NCBI GenBank assembly: GCA_026184435.1
Contig: CP046447.1
Source: JAADFF01 sp013153035
GTDB taxonomy: Bacteria; Coprothermobacterota; Coprothermobacteria; Coprothermobacterales; JAADFF01
Reading direction: 5' to 3' (one strand)
DNA length: 64,000 bases
Both the position numbers and the translations under genes were made by a program. The notes below the pieces were generated by a model that saw only the letters and a program-made list of their open reading frames with translations, searched no databases and was not told where the DNA came from. Shown piece by piece: positions 26,452 through 34,741 of the stretch (position 1 is the stretch's first letter; every line of letters starts with the position of its first letter).

Positions 26452-26580
26452 ATGCATATTAAAAAGACTGTGCTAAAGGTAAAGATAGAGAATGATCTTG
26501 ACAAAGCTTATCACATGGCATGTCAGACTGCTTGTAAAACCTCTGCCACTGTGAGCAACATTTCCTATGACGAGGAGTAA
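26452..26580 (+). CDS. SCIFF/ranthipeptide-like precursor peptide with only two cysteines
   Basis: A 42-residue open frame with ATG 26452 and the excellent ribosome site TGGAGGTGAC 6-8 bases upstream. Its core ACQTACKTSATVSN matches the conserved C-terminal motif of SCIFF peptides (six cysteines in forty-five; consensus around CQSACKTSCTVANQ). Only Cys24 and Cys28 remain: the next family Cys is Ala32, the last is Tyr39, and the upstream pair is gone. As I recall, the mapped thioether in characterised SCIFFs joins the Cys of CKTSCT to the Thr ending that motif; here Cys28 and Thr33 keep that spacing. The leader is short and charged (MHIKKTVLKVKIEND). It overlaps the maturase gene by 14 bases. 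Confidence 0.85.
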   Translation: MHIKKTVLKVKIENDLDKAYHMACQTACKTSATVSNISYDEE

Positions 26581-27895
26581 TAATAGACTATACGCCTTCT
26601 CACGTTTAGGAAAATACTTTGTTATCGATACCTACACGGGCTCGTCGTTTGAAGTAGACGAGCCCGTGTATCGTTATATACACGACTCCATCCCATCAAA
26701 TGAAGGTAGAGAGGGCGTAGAAGAAATATATAGCGTTCTTGATAATCCACCTAGCAGAGAAGAAATTCTTGCTATTGTAGAAAATTTAGAAAAACGTACT
26801 CACAGGGCACTATGTCTTAATGTAACTCATACATGCAATCTGGCATGCCGATATTGTTTTGCCGCTCAGGGAACATATGGCGGACCCAGAAACATTATGT
26901 CAGAAGATGTTGCCAAAGCTGCAATAGATTGGCTCATGGCAACCGATGCTAAAACTGTTGATATAGATATCTTCGGCGGAGAACCACTCCTTGCATGGGA
27001 TTTGGTGCTATTTATACTTGAGTATGGCACAAAGAGAGCTGAAGAAGAAGGTAAACGCATACGCTTTTCGCTAACCACAAACGGTGTACTCCTTACCAAG
27101 GATAAACTTGATGTTCTCAATGCATACGATGTCAATCTCACTCTTAGTATAGACGGAGATAAGTGGCACAACGACATGTTTAGGATCACCCCAGATCGAA
27201 AAGGAACATTTGACACCATCATTGAAAACTTTCTTGAAGTAGAACGCACAAGAAAAGGATATAACTACTATGTCAGAGGTACATACACAAAGTGGACTAT
27301 AGACTTCGCATCAACAGTACAGTATCTAGCTGATTTAGGTTTTAAAGAAATCTCTATGGAGCCTGTCACAGGCAGTGGTATGCCATGGCATATAACAATG
27401 GATGACATACCTCGTATAGAAGAGGAATATAAGAAACTGGCACATATTTTCCTTGACTATGCTCGCAAAGGTAAACCGTTTATCTTTTATCATTTTGATC
27501 TTCACAGGGTAAATCCTCCATCACTGGTAAGACGATTCACCGCCTGTGGAGCAGGCCTTGAATATATGGCTGTTGCCCCCGATGGTACTATTTATCCTTG
27601 TCATCAGTTTGATGGAGTTAAGGAATTTGCTATGGGCAATGTTAAAAATCTGAAACCATATGAAGAACCCAGGCAAAATATACGAAAGATATTTGTTCAT
27701 GCCAATGCCTTAAGAAAATCTCCATGCACAACCTGTCCTTTTAGAACACTGTGTGGTGGAGGATGTCATGCTGTAGGTTACTTTACCACTGGAGATGTTA
27801 TGAAACCAGACCCGGTACAATGCGAAATTATAAAGCTCAGACTCCAATATGCTATAGCCGTTAATGCATTTGATGAATACCCTACTTCCGTTTAA
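26567..27895 (+). CDS. Radical SAM peptide maturase, SCIFF-maturase type, with SPASM domain
   Basis: 442 residues. An N-terminal ~80-residue PqqD-like recognition region ('LGKYFVIDTYTGSSFEVDEP') precedes the radical SAM cluster motif CNLACRYC (Cys90, 94, 97) in the setting 'LCLNVTHTCNLACRYCFAA'. A C-terminal SPASM region has Cys residues in CGAG, YPCHQF, CTTCPFRTLCGGGC and QCEI, enough for two auxiliary [4Fe-4S] clusters. This matches SCIFF maturases (Tte1186/CteB type), which form Cys-to-alpha-carbon thioether bonds in the partner peptide. ATG 26567 lies inside the peptide gene, has no ribosome site of its own and probably depends on translational coupling. It converges with mutL (14-base overlap). 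Confidence 0.92.
   Translation: MTRSNNRLYAFSRLGKYFVIDTYTGSSFEVDEPVYRYIHDSIPSNEGREGVEEIYSVLDNPPSREEILAIVENLEKRTHRALCLNVTHTCNLACRYCFAAQGTYGGPRNIMSEDVAKAAIDWLMATDAKTVDIDIFGGEPLLAWDLVLFILEYGTKRAEEEGKRIRFSLTTNGVLLTKDKLDVLNAYDVNLTLSIDGDKWHNDMFRITPDRKGTFDTIIENFLEVERTRKGYNYYVRGTYTKWTIDFASTVQYLADLGFKEISMEPVTGSGMPWHITMDDIPRIEEEYKKLAHIFLDYARKGKPFIFYHFDLHRVNPPSLVRRFTACGAGLEYMAVAPDGTIYPCHQFDGVKEFAMGNVKNLKPYEEPRQNIRKIFVHANALRKSPCTTCPFRTLCGGGCHAVGYFTTGDVMKPDPVQCEIIKLRLQYAIAVNAFDEYPTSV
26633..26670 (+). repeat. Perfect 14-bp intragenic hairpin near the start of the maturase gene
   Basis: TACACGGGCTCGTC (26633-26646) and GACGAGCCCGTGTA (26657-26670) are exact reverse complements around a 10-base loop. It lies 67-104 bases after the maturase start and is much richer in G+C than its surroundings. 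No T tract follows, so it is not an intrinsic terminator. It could limit maturase translation or protect the upstream peptide message; that is inference. Confidence 0.85.
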
Positions 27896-29576
27896 ATAGT
27901 TTTTCAAGGAGAGGAGTATCCAGCACGATAACAGCCGGCCTTCCATGAGGGTCATATCTATATTCTGGATACTCCTCTCCTATTTTTACAAGTGTTTGCA
28001 AAAATTGCTGTGAAGGTTTATCTCCTGCCTTGATAGACAATTTACAAGCAACATCAGCTATCTTATCTTTACTAAGAGTACTTGTATCTATATCTGCTAT
28101 CAATTGACCCATAAGTTCTCTATTCCATATACGAAGAGATAGCACAGAAGGCACAGCTCTAACAGCAACGGTATTTTCTGATAAAACAGTAGATTCGAAC
28201 CCCAACATAGATAATTTTTCTACAACTTCTTCAGGATTTCTTACTTCATAGTGCCACGGTATAGTAAGGGATTGGATGTACTTATCTTTATGTTCCCACA
28301 ATATAGAGAACAGTATACCTTCCATAAGAGCATGTTGATCGGCTATCTTAATCTGACCTTTGTACCGATAAACCACAAAGGTATTATCGATAACATCTAT
28401 AATCTGTGGAATTTCTTGATAATCACCTTTCTCTACCTGCTTTTGTTCCTCAGATGGAGAGAACATCTTTATAACAGAAGAGATTCTACTTGGTGATGTC
28501 TTTTTGCCATCGATGGCAGTATTATCATTTGAAATGTTACCAGTAGGGTTTTTCACGCCATCTTTTGTCTGATAAGAAATATCATTGAAAGATACAGATA
28601 CTGTTCTTTCTTCTCTCAGCATAGACAGAAGTAGATGCTTAACAAGTGTCTTATCTTTAATATCCACTTCAAGTTTGGCAGGATGAATATTAGGATCAAT
28701 AACATGAGGAGGAAGCCATAACCATAGCACAACAGATGGCGGAATCTCTGCCCCAAATCGATCTCTAATAATAGCCTTGACAAGGGCGTATATACTTCCG
28801 GAAACTACCGGTCTGCCATTGATACTAATAAATGTAAATGGCTGATAATTCATACTATCAAAAAACAACCACATATTACCGGAGATGTTTGCATCGTTTT
28901 CTGCAGAGAGTATATTAACATCTTCAGGTTTTCTCTTAGTATAGGCATAGTAAAAATCTTTGGGCTCTTTACCAAGTATCTTTATCTTGGGCTTACCATC
29001 TACATATAATGAAAATGTTTTCTCTGGATAGGCAAAGACATATCTAAACAAGACATCGACAATCTTTCGCGTTTCGTAACCTATAGATTTTAGAAACTTT
29101 CTTCTAGCTGGAAGCCGCTGGAACAGGTCAAATACCTCAATAGTAGTACCGTCTGTCCTAGATACCATGGAGATGTCTTTAAGTTTGCCATCTTCTACCA
29201 CCGCTCTACTGCCAACATCTTCATCTGCATGTTTTGTTGTTAGCACAACACGACGAGCAGCATATGCAATAGCATGTAAAGCCTCTCCTCTAAATCCCAG
29301 CGTGATGATAGAGTGTAAATCCTCAGGTTCATAAATCTTACTTGTTGTATGCTTTTCGAATATCAGTGGCACATCATCTCTGAGAATACCACTACCATCA
29401 TCTACAACTTTTATATACTCTTTACCACCAGATTTGATGTATACCTGTATGTCTGTAGCACCAGCATCAATAGCATTTTCAATCAGCTCCTTTACAGCAG
29501 AAGCTGGTCGCTCTATAACCTCCCCTGCTGCTATCTGCTTAATAATATCCGGTGAGAGCTTGCGAACACTACCCAT
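27882..29576 (-). CDS. mutL: DNA mismatch repair protein MutL
   Basis: 564 residues. The GHKL ATPase N-terminus shows ELIENAIDAGA, DDGSGI and GFRGEALHAIA. After a linker (about 330-385) comes a dimerisation/endonuclease domain with DQHALMEG, ACKLSIKAGDKP, DPHGRP and a terminal FKRK. These correspond to the DQHA(x)2E(x)4E, ACR, C-P-H-x-x and FxR motifs of MutL endonucleases, but the second Glu of the first motif is Ser and the Cys of CPHGRP is Asp. The start is ATG 29576 (GGAGATGA upstream), overlapping the mutS stop; longer in-frame starts exist inside mutS. Confidence 0.93.
   Translation of the reverse strand: MGSVRKLSPDIIKQIAAGEVIERPASAVKELIENAIDAGATDIQVYIKSGGKEYIKVVDDGSGILRDDVPLIFEKHTTSKIYEPEDLHSIITLGFRGEALHAIAYAARRVVLTTKHADEDVGSRAVVEDGKLKDISMVSRTDGTTIEVFDLFQRLPARRKFLKSIGYETRKIVDVLFRYVFAYPEKTFSLYVDGKPKIKILGKEPKDFYYAYTKRKPEDVNILSAENDANISGNMWLFFDSMNYQPFTFISINGRPVVSGSIYALVKAIIRDRFGAEIPPSVVLWLWLPPHVIDPNIHPAKLEVDIKDKTLVKHLLLSMLREERTVSVSFNDISYQTKDGVKNPTGNISNDNTAIDGKKTSPSRISSVIKMFSPSEEQKQVEKGDYQEIPQIIDVIDNTFVVYRYKGQIKIADQHALMEGILFSILWEHKDKYIQSLTIPWHYEVRNPEEVVEKLSMLGFESTVLSENTVAVRAVPSVLSLRIWNRELMGQLIADIDTSTLSKDKIADVACKLSIKAGDKPSQQFLQTLVKIGEEYPEYRYDPHGRPAVIVLDTPLLEKLFKRK
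27907..27981 (+). repeat. 17-bp perfect inverted repeat in mutL 3' end, just past the maturase stop
   Basis: AGGAGAGGAGTATCCAG (27907-27923) and CTGGATACTCCTCTCCT (27965-27981) are exact reverse complements with a 41-base loop. It starts 12 bases after the stop of the + strand maturase gene, and the + strand continues ATTTTTAC. It may act as a terminator or 3' stabiliser for the + strand operon, although the loop is long for an intrinsic terminator. On the - strand no T tract follows. Confidence 0.8.
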
Positions 29577-31968
29577 CACTTTCATCTCCAAACAAAGGAA
29601 GAGGTTTTATCTGAACAACTTTCCGCTTTGGTACTTTGTTCTCAGTTTCAGATGTTTCTGTTCTTTCAAGCAGCTTGTTAAAGACTTTTTCGGCATTACG
29701 TATGACATGCTCGGGAATACCGGCTAGTCGTGCAACTTCAAGACCATAAGAATTATCGCTAACACCAGAAACAACCTTATGTAAAAACACCACTTCTCCA
29801 TCTCGTTCAATAACATCTACCTTAAGAAGTTGTATTCTCTCATTATCTCTCGCAAAGTCGGCAAGCTCTAGATAGTGGGTGGACATAATTGTAAAAGGGG
29901 TATTCTCTCCACGACTTATCAATTCTTCGATGGTAGCCCATGCAACAGAAATACCATCATATGTTGATGTGCCCCTACCTATTTCGTCAAGAAGCACAAG
30001 GGAACTGCCATCTGCCTCTTTCAGTATCTTGGCAACCTCACTCATCTCAACCATAAATGTGGATTTGCCAAATGCTATATCATCTGTGGCACCAACTCTG
30101 GCAAACATCTTAGTAATAATGGGAATGGAAGCATCTTTAGCTGGAACAAATGACCCCATATGAGCAAGTAGAACAATAATACCTACTTGCCTAAGATATG
30201 TAGATTTTCCAGCCATGTTGGGTCCTGTCAATAGAGCAAGAGGGCGAGTTTTTGTCAGATAGGTATCATTGGGAATAAAGTTTTCTCTTCCAATAAAATA
30301 CTCTACCACAGGATGTCTACCATCTCTGATAAGGATATGGTCTTTATTGCCCAATCGTGGGCGCACCCAACCACCATGTAGAGCCACCAATGCAAGAGAC
30401 ACTGTAACATCAAGGGAAGCAATTTCCTCGGCTATTGTGTCAATATCATGGGACATCTCCTTTAATTTCTCTAAGAATTCACTGTATATCTGCTTCTGCC
30501 TTTCTTCAAGTCGTTGCCATACTTCTTTAATTTTCGTTTCAAATTGTGCTAGCTTTTCATTGGTAAATCGCTCATAATTGACAAGTGTTTGCTTGCGAAT
30601 AAAGCCTTCTATTTTCATTTTCTTTGCCTGAGCCCTTGGCACTTCTATATAATAACCGAAGGCATCGTTATATTTAATACGAAGTTTATGTATACCTGTC
30701 TCATCACGAAGTCGAGACTCATATGCCACAAGCCATTTATTAGCCTCTTTGATAAAGTCTCTTAATTTGTCTACCTCTTCATCAACCCCATCAGCTATAA
30801 TAAAGCCACCCTTGACATCCTCCGAAGGCTCATCGGGAAGATACCGAGCTATAAACTCCAGTACGGTCTGCGCTTTTTCCATAGACCATTCTCCAACCAA
30901 TGGGCTATTTTCAAGAAGAGAATTAATATCTACAACTTTTTCCAAAGAAACACGGAGAACTTGCAAATCAGAAAGCTTAATACTACCTGTTGATAGCTTC
31001 TTAGAGATACGCTTGAGGTCTTTTATACCCTTAAGATTACTATGTATGTTTTCCAACAAAATAGGTTCGTTGATAAATTTCTCAATTCTATCCAAAGACT
31101 TATTAATCTTTTCTAAATTAGTGTATGGTCTTAATATTCGATGGAAAAGGCTTCTCCTGCCCATTGGCGTCTGGGTCTTATCGAGCACCTCAAGAAGGGT
31201 ACCACTTCTTCCGCCATCACGGGAATTAATAACCAACTCCAATGCCTTTATAGCAGAAGAATCCACCATCATGTAATCTATATCTTCTTTATTTTCAAAT
31301 ACGATTTCTTCCTTTTCTGTTCTATTAACATACGCAATATAGCTGCGTGCTCTTTCAAGAGCATTATCACCTTCGTCCCATCTTGTAACAGTTGCCTTCA
31401 GATGATTTGCCAATGCACTAACAAGCGGAAGTCCCACTTCCTTAGATGATATAAGAATTTCCTTGGGCTGATAAGGCATTATATAACCTACAATATCTTG
31501 TAATGGAATAGAAACCGGTAAAACGAAACTAATAAAATCCAGTGTGGTTGCATCAATGAGGTAATATGCTATATCATTACCTCTATCCTCTATAGAAAGA
31601 AGCCATGTATGCTCTATTTGCTCATCGTCGGCATATGTACCTGGTGTGTAAATCTTCACAATATCCCTTTGGACAAGCCCCTTTGCCTTTTTAGGGTCCT
31701 CTACCTGTTCACATATAGCTACCTTGTAACCTCTATCTATAAGGGTTTTGAGCCTGCTATCCAATGCATGATGGGGTATACCAGCCATGGGTACCCTATT
31801 ACCTTTACCAAACTCTCTACTTGTCAATACAATCCCCAAAGCATCAGATACCTTATATGCATCCTCAAAGAAAAACTCATAGAAATCACCCAACCTAAAT
31901 GCCAGAAGAATATCATCCCCAACCATATTCTTTAGTTTCCAATACTGTCTTGCCATAGGTGTACTCAT
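29569..31968 (-). CDS. mutS: DNA mismatch repair protein MutS
   Basis: 799 residues. It opens STPMARQYWKLK, with the mismatch-probing motif 'GDFYEFFFEDA' (Phe-x-Glu), clamp and lever regions, and the C-terminal ABC ATPase with Walker A GPNMAGKST, 'FMVEMSE' and Walker B 'LVLLDEIGRGTSTYDG'. The length is slightly below the ~850 of E. coli MutS. It lies 2 bases after acpS and overlaps mutL by 8 bases: one acpS-mutS-mutL transcript. Confidence 0.97.
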   Translation of the reverse strand: MSTPMARQYWKLKNMVGDDILLAFRLGDFYEFFFEDAYKVSDALGIVLTSREFGKGNRVPMAGIPHHALDSRLKTLIDRGYKVAICEQVEDPKKAKGLVQRDIVKIYTPGTYADDEQIEHTWLLSIEDRGNDIAYYLIDATTLDFISFVLPVSIPLQDIVGYIMPYQPKEILISSKEVGLPLVSALANHLKATVTRWDEGDNALERARSYIAYVNRTEKEEIVFENKEDIDYMMVDSSAIKALELVINSRDGGRSGTLLEVLDKTQTPMGRRSLFHRILRPYTNLEKINKSLDRIEKFINEPILLENIHSNLKGIKDLKRISKKLSTGSIKLSDLQVLRVSLEKVVDINSLLENSPLVGEWSMEKAQTVLEFIARYLPDEPSEDVKGGFIIADGVDEEVDKLRDFIKEANKWLVAYESRLRDETGIHKLRIKYNDAFGYYIEVPRAQAKKMKIEGFIRKQTLVNYERFTNEKLAQFETKIKEVWQRLEERQKQIYSEFLEKLKEMSHDIDTIAEEIASLDVTVSLALVALHGGWVRPRLGNKDHILIRDGRHPVVEYFIGRENFIPNDTYLTKTRPLALLTGPNMAGKSTYLRQVGIIVLLAHMGSFVPAKDASIPIITKMFARVGATDDIAFGKSTFMVEMSEVAKILKEADGSSLVLLDEIGRGTSTYDGISVAWATIEELISRGENTPFTIMSTHYLELADFARDNERIQLLKVDVIERDGEVVFLHKVVSGVSDNSYGLEVARLAGIPEHVIRNAEKVFNKLLERTETSETENKVPKRKVVQIKPLPLFGDESDG

Positions 31969-31970
31969 GA

Positions 31971-32315
31971 CTATACCTCCTCTATAACAACCATTGCAAC
32001 GGCAACCCCTCCATCATGAGCAATTGATACATGCACCTTCCAACTGTCCTTAACAAGGTCACCATAGATATATGGCTTACCATATTTATCATATCCTATA
32101 CATATCTTAGATAATGGTGTCTTATCCATCCCCATACCAACAGCTTTAATAAAGGCTTCCTTAGCTGCAAATAGACCTGCCACTTTCGTAGGTGTAATAG
32201 ATATGGCAGAAAACTCGCAAGGAAAATATTTTTTCACAAATGTATCAGCCCGTTTTTGCAGTATCTCTTCTATACGAGAAATATCAACAACATCTATCCC
32301 TATACCTATTATCAT
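31971..32315 (-). CDS. acpS: Holo-[acyl-carrier-protein] synthase
   Basis: A 114-residue phosphopantetheinyl transferase that activates acyl carrier protein. It shows the Mg-binding motif GIGIDVVDISRIEE at the N-terminus and the second signature FAAKEAFIKAVG, and ends with 'VSIAHDGGVAVAMVV'. It is first in the acpS-mutS-mutL unit, divergent from bpsA. The 117-base gap to bpsA must hold both promoters. Confidence 0.94.
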   Translation of the reverse strand: MIIGIGIDVVDISRIEEILQKRADTFVKKYFPCEFSAISITPTKVAGLFAAKEAFIKAVGMGMDKTPLSKICIGYDKYGKPYIYGDLVKDSWKVHVSIAHDGGVAVAMVVIEEV

Positions 32316-32382
32316 AATTTATCACCTTACATATGCTATCATAGATAAGGTATTCTAAACAAAGAGTGCTTATTTTTTGTTG

Positions 32383-32388
32383 TATAAT
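32383..32388 (+). promoter_or_regulatory. Putative -10 element for bpsA
   Basis: A perfect TATAAT sits 45 bases upstream of the bpsA ATG, in the acpS/bpsA divergent gap. No convincing TTGACA-like hexamer lies 16-18 bases upstream, so only the -10 is proposed. Confidence 0.5.
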
Positions 32389-32432
32389 GGATTTCAGTCT
32401 ATGCGACATACATTATGAAAGGAGGGTGAAAG

Positions 32433-33494
32433 ATGAGGAAGGAAAGAACTATTTATTTTATTCTCAGAACGCTGCTTCAAGGTAAGACCAGTTATTGGAA
32501 CCTCATCAGGGAAAACGACACTGTTCTTCCAGAGTTTATTTCTACTCTGAAAGAACTCGTTGATGGCGGATATGTAGCCGCTGACGAGGAGGGACTCCTC
32601 TATCTGACAGAAAAAGGTAAGGAATATGCAGAGAAACTTGGTATCAGAGCATATGTAGATCCTGTTTGTGATCACTGTAAAGGTAAAACTGTTGTTATTA
32701 AAGAAGAGTATAAACCACTATACGAGGAGTTTCTGAAAATTGCCAAAGATAGACCAAAGGCTATTACCGCTTTTGACCAAGGTTATGTTACACCAGAAGA
32801 TACTATAAGAAGAGTACTCCTTATGCACCGCTTTGGTGATGTAGAAAATAAGAGAATTCTTATACTAGGTGATGATGACCTAACATCTATCGCTCTTGCT
32901 CTTACAGGACTTCCTAAAGAGATTCTTGTGCTTGAGATAGATGAAAGACTTATTAACTTCATTAATAAAGTTGCGGAGGAAAGAGGTTGGACCAATGTTA
33001 AGGCTATGACATACGATGCCAGGTATCCATTCTCCGATGATATCCAACGTCAGTATGACACATTTGTCACAGATCCTGTTGAAACAGTAAAAGGTATTAG
33101 CCTATTCCTATCTAGATGTATTCAGGGACTTAAAGGAGAAGGTTCTGCAGGATATTTTGGTCTTACACACATTGAGGCATCTCGTAAGAAGTGGCACCAG
33201 ATTCAAAGAAACCTGCTTGATATGAATTTGGTTATCACAGATATTATCAGAAGATTTAGTGACTATGCCCTTGAAAACGAGGATATTGTCAAAGAAGACC
33301 TCAACTTCAGAGTATATACTGAGGCACCAGTTAAAGTTAACTTCCCTGATGCCTATTTCTATACATCTAACATGTACCGTGTTGAGCTTATAGGTGATCC
33401 CAAACCCATTTTTGACGGAAAAGTTGAGTGGGAAAGAGATCTATACCTTGACGATGAGGCATATGTTACAGCAGAAAAGGAAAGTCACGAGTAA
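32433..33494 (+). CDS. bpsA: Branched-chain polyamine synthase (N4-bis(aminopropyl)spermidine synthase)
   Basis: 353 residues. An N-terminal winged-helix-like domain ('YWNLIRENDTVLPEFISTLKELVDGGYV') is followed by a CxxC (CDHC) and a Rossmann aminopropyltransferase core with the BpsA hallmark LGDDDLTSIALALTG and an acidic 'TDPVET' loop. BpsA (formerly DUF43) adds two aminopropyl groups to spermidine. The product is a branched polyamine found mainly in thermophiles, where it stabilises nucleic acids. The start is ATG 32433 with AAAGGAGGGTGAAAG upstream. It is monocistronic, with its own terminator. Confidence 0.9.
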   Translation: MRKERTIYFILRTLLQGKTSYWNLIRENDTVLPEFISTLKELVDGGYVAADEEGLLYLTEKGKEYAEKLGIRAYVDPVCDHCKGKTVVIKEEYKPLYEEFLKIAKDRPKAITAFDQGYVTPEDTIRRVLLMHRFGDVENKRILILGDDDLTSIALALTGLPKEILVLEIDERLINFINKVAEERGWTNVKAMTYDARYPFSDDIQRQYDTFVTDPVETVKGISLFLSRCIQGLKGEGSAGYFGLTHIEASRKKWHQIQRNLLDMNLVITDIIRRFSDYALENEDIVKEDLNFRVYTEAPVKVNFPDAYFYTSNMYRVELIGDPKPIFDGKVEWERDLYLDDEAYVTAEKESHE

Positions 33495-33511
33495 TAAAAG
33501 CAAATTGATAG

Positions 33512-33543
33512 AAAAAGGGAGCCTTGGAAGGCTCCCTTTTTTT
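33512..33543 (+). terminator. Rho-independent terminator after bpsA
   Basis: The stem GGGAGCC (33517-33523) / GGCTCCC (33530-33536), extendable by TT/AA, is followed by seven T residues. It lies 17 bases after the bpsA stop and is a textbook intrinsic terminator. Confidence 0.93.
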
Positions 33544-33750
33544 AATTGGAGCAAATAGACCATTCTTATGCTATCAGAGAAAAAAAACCAGCTATGTCAC
33601 TTGAACTCCCAAAATTACATACTGCTACCAACATGGCTATTTTACAACCATACCAGAAACAGCATAGAAAAAGATACTTTGCTTACAGAAAGGGAAGAGT
33701 ATCCATCCCTAAAAGGAGATATTAGTATATCCACAATAAAAATTGAAAAA
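33544..33750. other. Intergenic space between convergent terminators
   Basis: About 200 bases between the bpsA terminator and the V/A-ATPase operon terminator. I see no RNA gene, repeat or convincing coding sequence. A 79-codon frame crosses it but has no ribosome site, runs through the opposing terminator and has no recognisable sequence. Confidence 0.6.
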
Positions 33751-33770
33751 GGCGGGACACTTGCCCCGCC
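33751..33770 (-). terminator. Rho-independent terminator of the V/A-ATPase operon
   Basis: On the - strand the stem GGCGGG ... CCCGCC with an 8-base loop is followed by TTTTTCAATTTTTATT. It lies about 30 bases beyond the stop of the last gene of the ATPase operon. Confidence 0.9.
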
Positions 33771-33801
33771 GATAACCATCCAAGATATTCAAGCTAATTT
33801 C

Positions 33802-34101
33802 TTATAGCTCTTCTATACCGTTGATAAGGAGAAACTCGTAAAGGGCCTCTTTACGAGCCTTCTCTTCAAGAGACAACTCCTCTTTCTCCTTAAGTTCTGC
33901 ATAAGCCTTCTTAGCTTCTTCAACAATATCAACAAGAGGTTCATCACCCTGCTCCAACCTGTCTACCCAATCAGAATACATCTTGTGACGAATCTTAGCT
34001 GCTTGATACTCATCAGAACCCTCAGGATACTTTAACGTATCCTGCTTAGCCAGTGCTTTAAGTCTCTTCGTGGAAGCAATAACATCTTCTAAACTAAGCA
34101 C
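33802..34101 (-). CDS. Small unknown protein at the end of the V/A-ATPase operon
   Basis: I do not recognise this 99-residue, highly charged, predominantly helical protein (segments such as 'EEAKKAYAELKEKEELSLEEKARKEA' spread over its C-terminal half look like a helical hairpin or coiled coil). It has no Cys and no membrane segment. The start is GTG 34101, with GGAGG 8-10 bases upstream; it overlaps atpD by 8 bases and precedes the operon terminator, so it is co-expressed with the ATPase. A role as accessory stalk or assembly factor is possible, but only the position supports it. Confidence 0.75.
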   Translation of the reverse strand: MLSLEDVIASTKRLKALAKQDTLKYPEGSDEYQAAKIRHKMYSDWVDRLEQGDEPLVDIVEEAKKAYAELKEKEELSLEEKARKEALYEFLLINGIEEL

Positions 34102-34738
34102 TACGCACCCCTCCTTCTTTTTTTGCAAGAGTTTCTTTTATCTTCATAAGCCTTACAATATGGCTCCTTTCCATCTCATCGAGACGGAGTTCTATCATCT
34201 TGATGGCCTCTTCTGTTTGGGGAATAATCGTGTATTCCAAGGCATTAACCCTTCTTTTTGTCTTTTCCATTTCTTCAGCTAAAATGTGAAGTGCCTTCTC
34301 CACAACGGCTAATCTAATGATATCTTCTAAAAGTTTTACATACTCACTAAGAGCAAGGTCCATGTCACTCGATACAAATAGTGTTGGATACACGAGCTTA
34401 ATCTCCTTAGTCGTTAATTTATAAGATGGGATAGGTATAGACAAGACATAGCGTACAGAAGCCTCAACGGTCTGTGAAACTTTACTCTCCGTACGCATTC
34501 TCTCTATAGCCCTATCAGAAGACGCTGCATCGGCCATAGCCATATACGTTTCAATGGTATCCATCTGCTTAGTAACATGGTCCTTCAAAGATTTGTATTC
34601 ATCGATCAAGGTCATAAATTCCTTACGGAGACCTTCCAACTTATCTTTTAAAAGCTTGTGTCCCCTCTTGGCCATCTTCAAGCGCCTTTTCAGGCGCAGA
34701 AGTGTCATTCGATTTGGAGTCACATTTGTTAGTGCCAT
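34094..34738 (-). CDS. atpD: V/A-type ATP synthase subunit D (central stalk)
   Basis: 214 residues of mostly long antiparallel helices. The N-terminal signature 'NVTPNRMTLLRLKRRLKMAKRGHKLLKDK' (split across residues 5-33) is diagnostic of V-ATPase subunit D, and the C-terminal helix is strongly basic. It forms the rotor shaft with subunit F. It lies 3 bases after atpB. Confidence 0.95.
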   Translation of the reverse strand: MALTNVTPNRMTLLRLKRRLKMAKRGHKLLKDKLEGLRKEFMTLIDEYKSLKDHVTKQMDTIETYMAMADAASSDRAIERMRTESKVSQTVEASVRYVLSIPIPSYKLTTKEIKLVYPTLFVSSDMDLALSEYVKLLEDIIRLAVVEKALHILAEEMEKTKRRVNALEYTIIPQTEEAIKMIELRLDEMERSHIVRLMKIKETLAKKEGGVRSA

Positions 34739-34741
34739 GGC

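Noticed and set aside
33568..33807. 79-codon + strand frame between bpsA and the ATPase operon
   Set aside because: No ribosome site, no recognisable sequence, and it runs through the opposing intrinsic terminator at 33751-33770.
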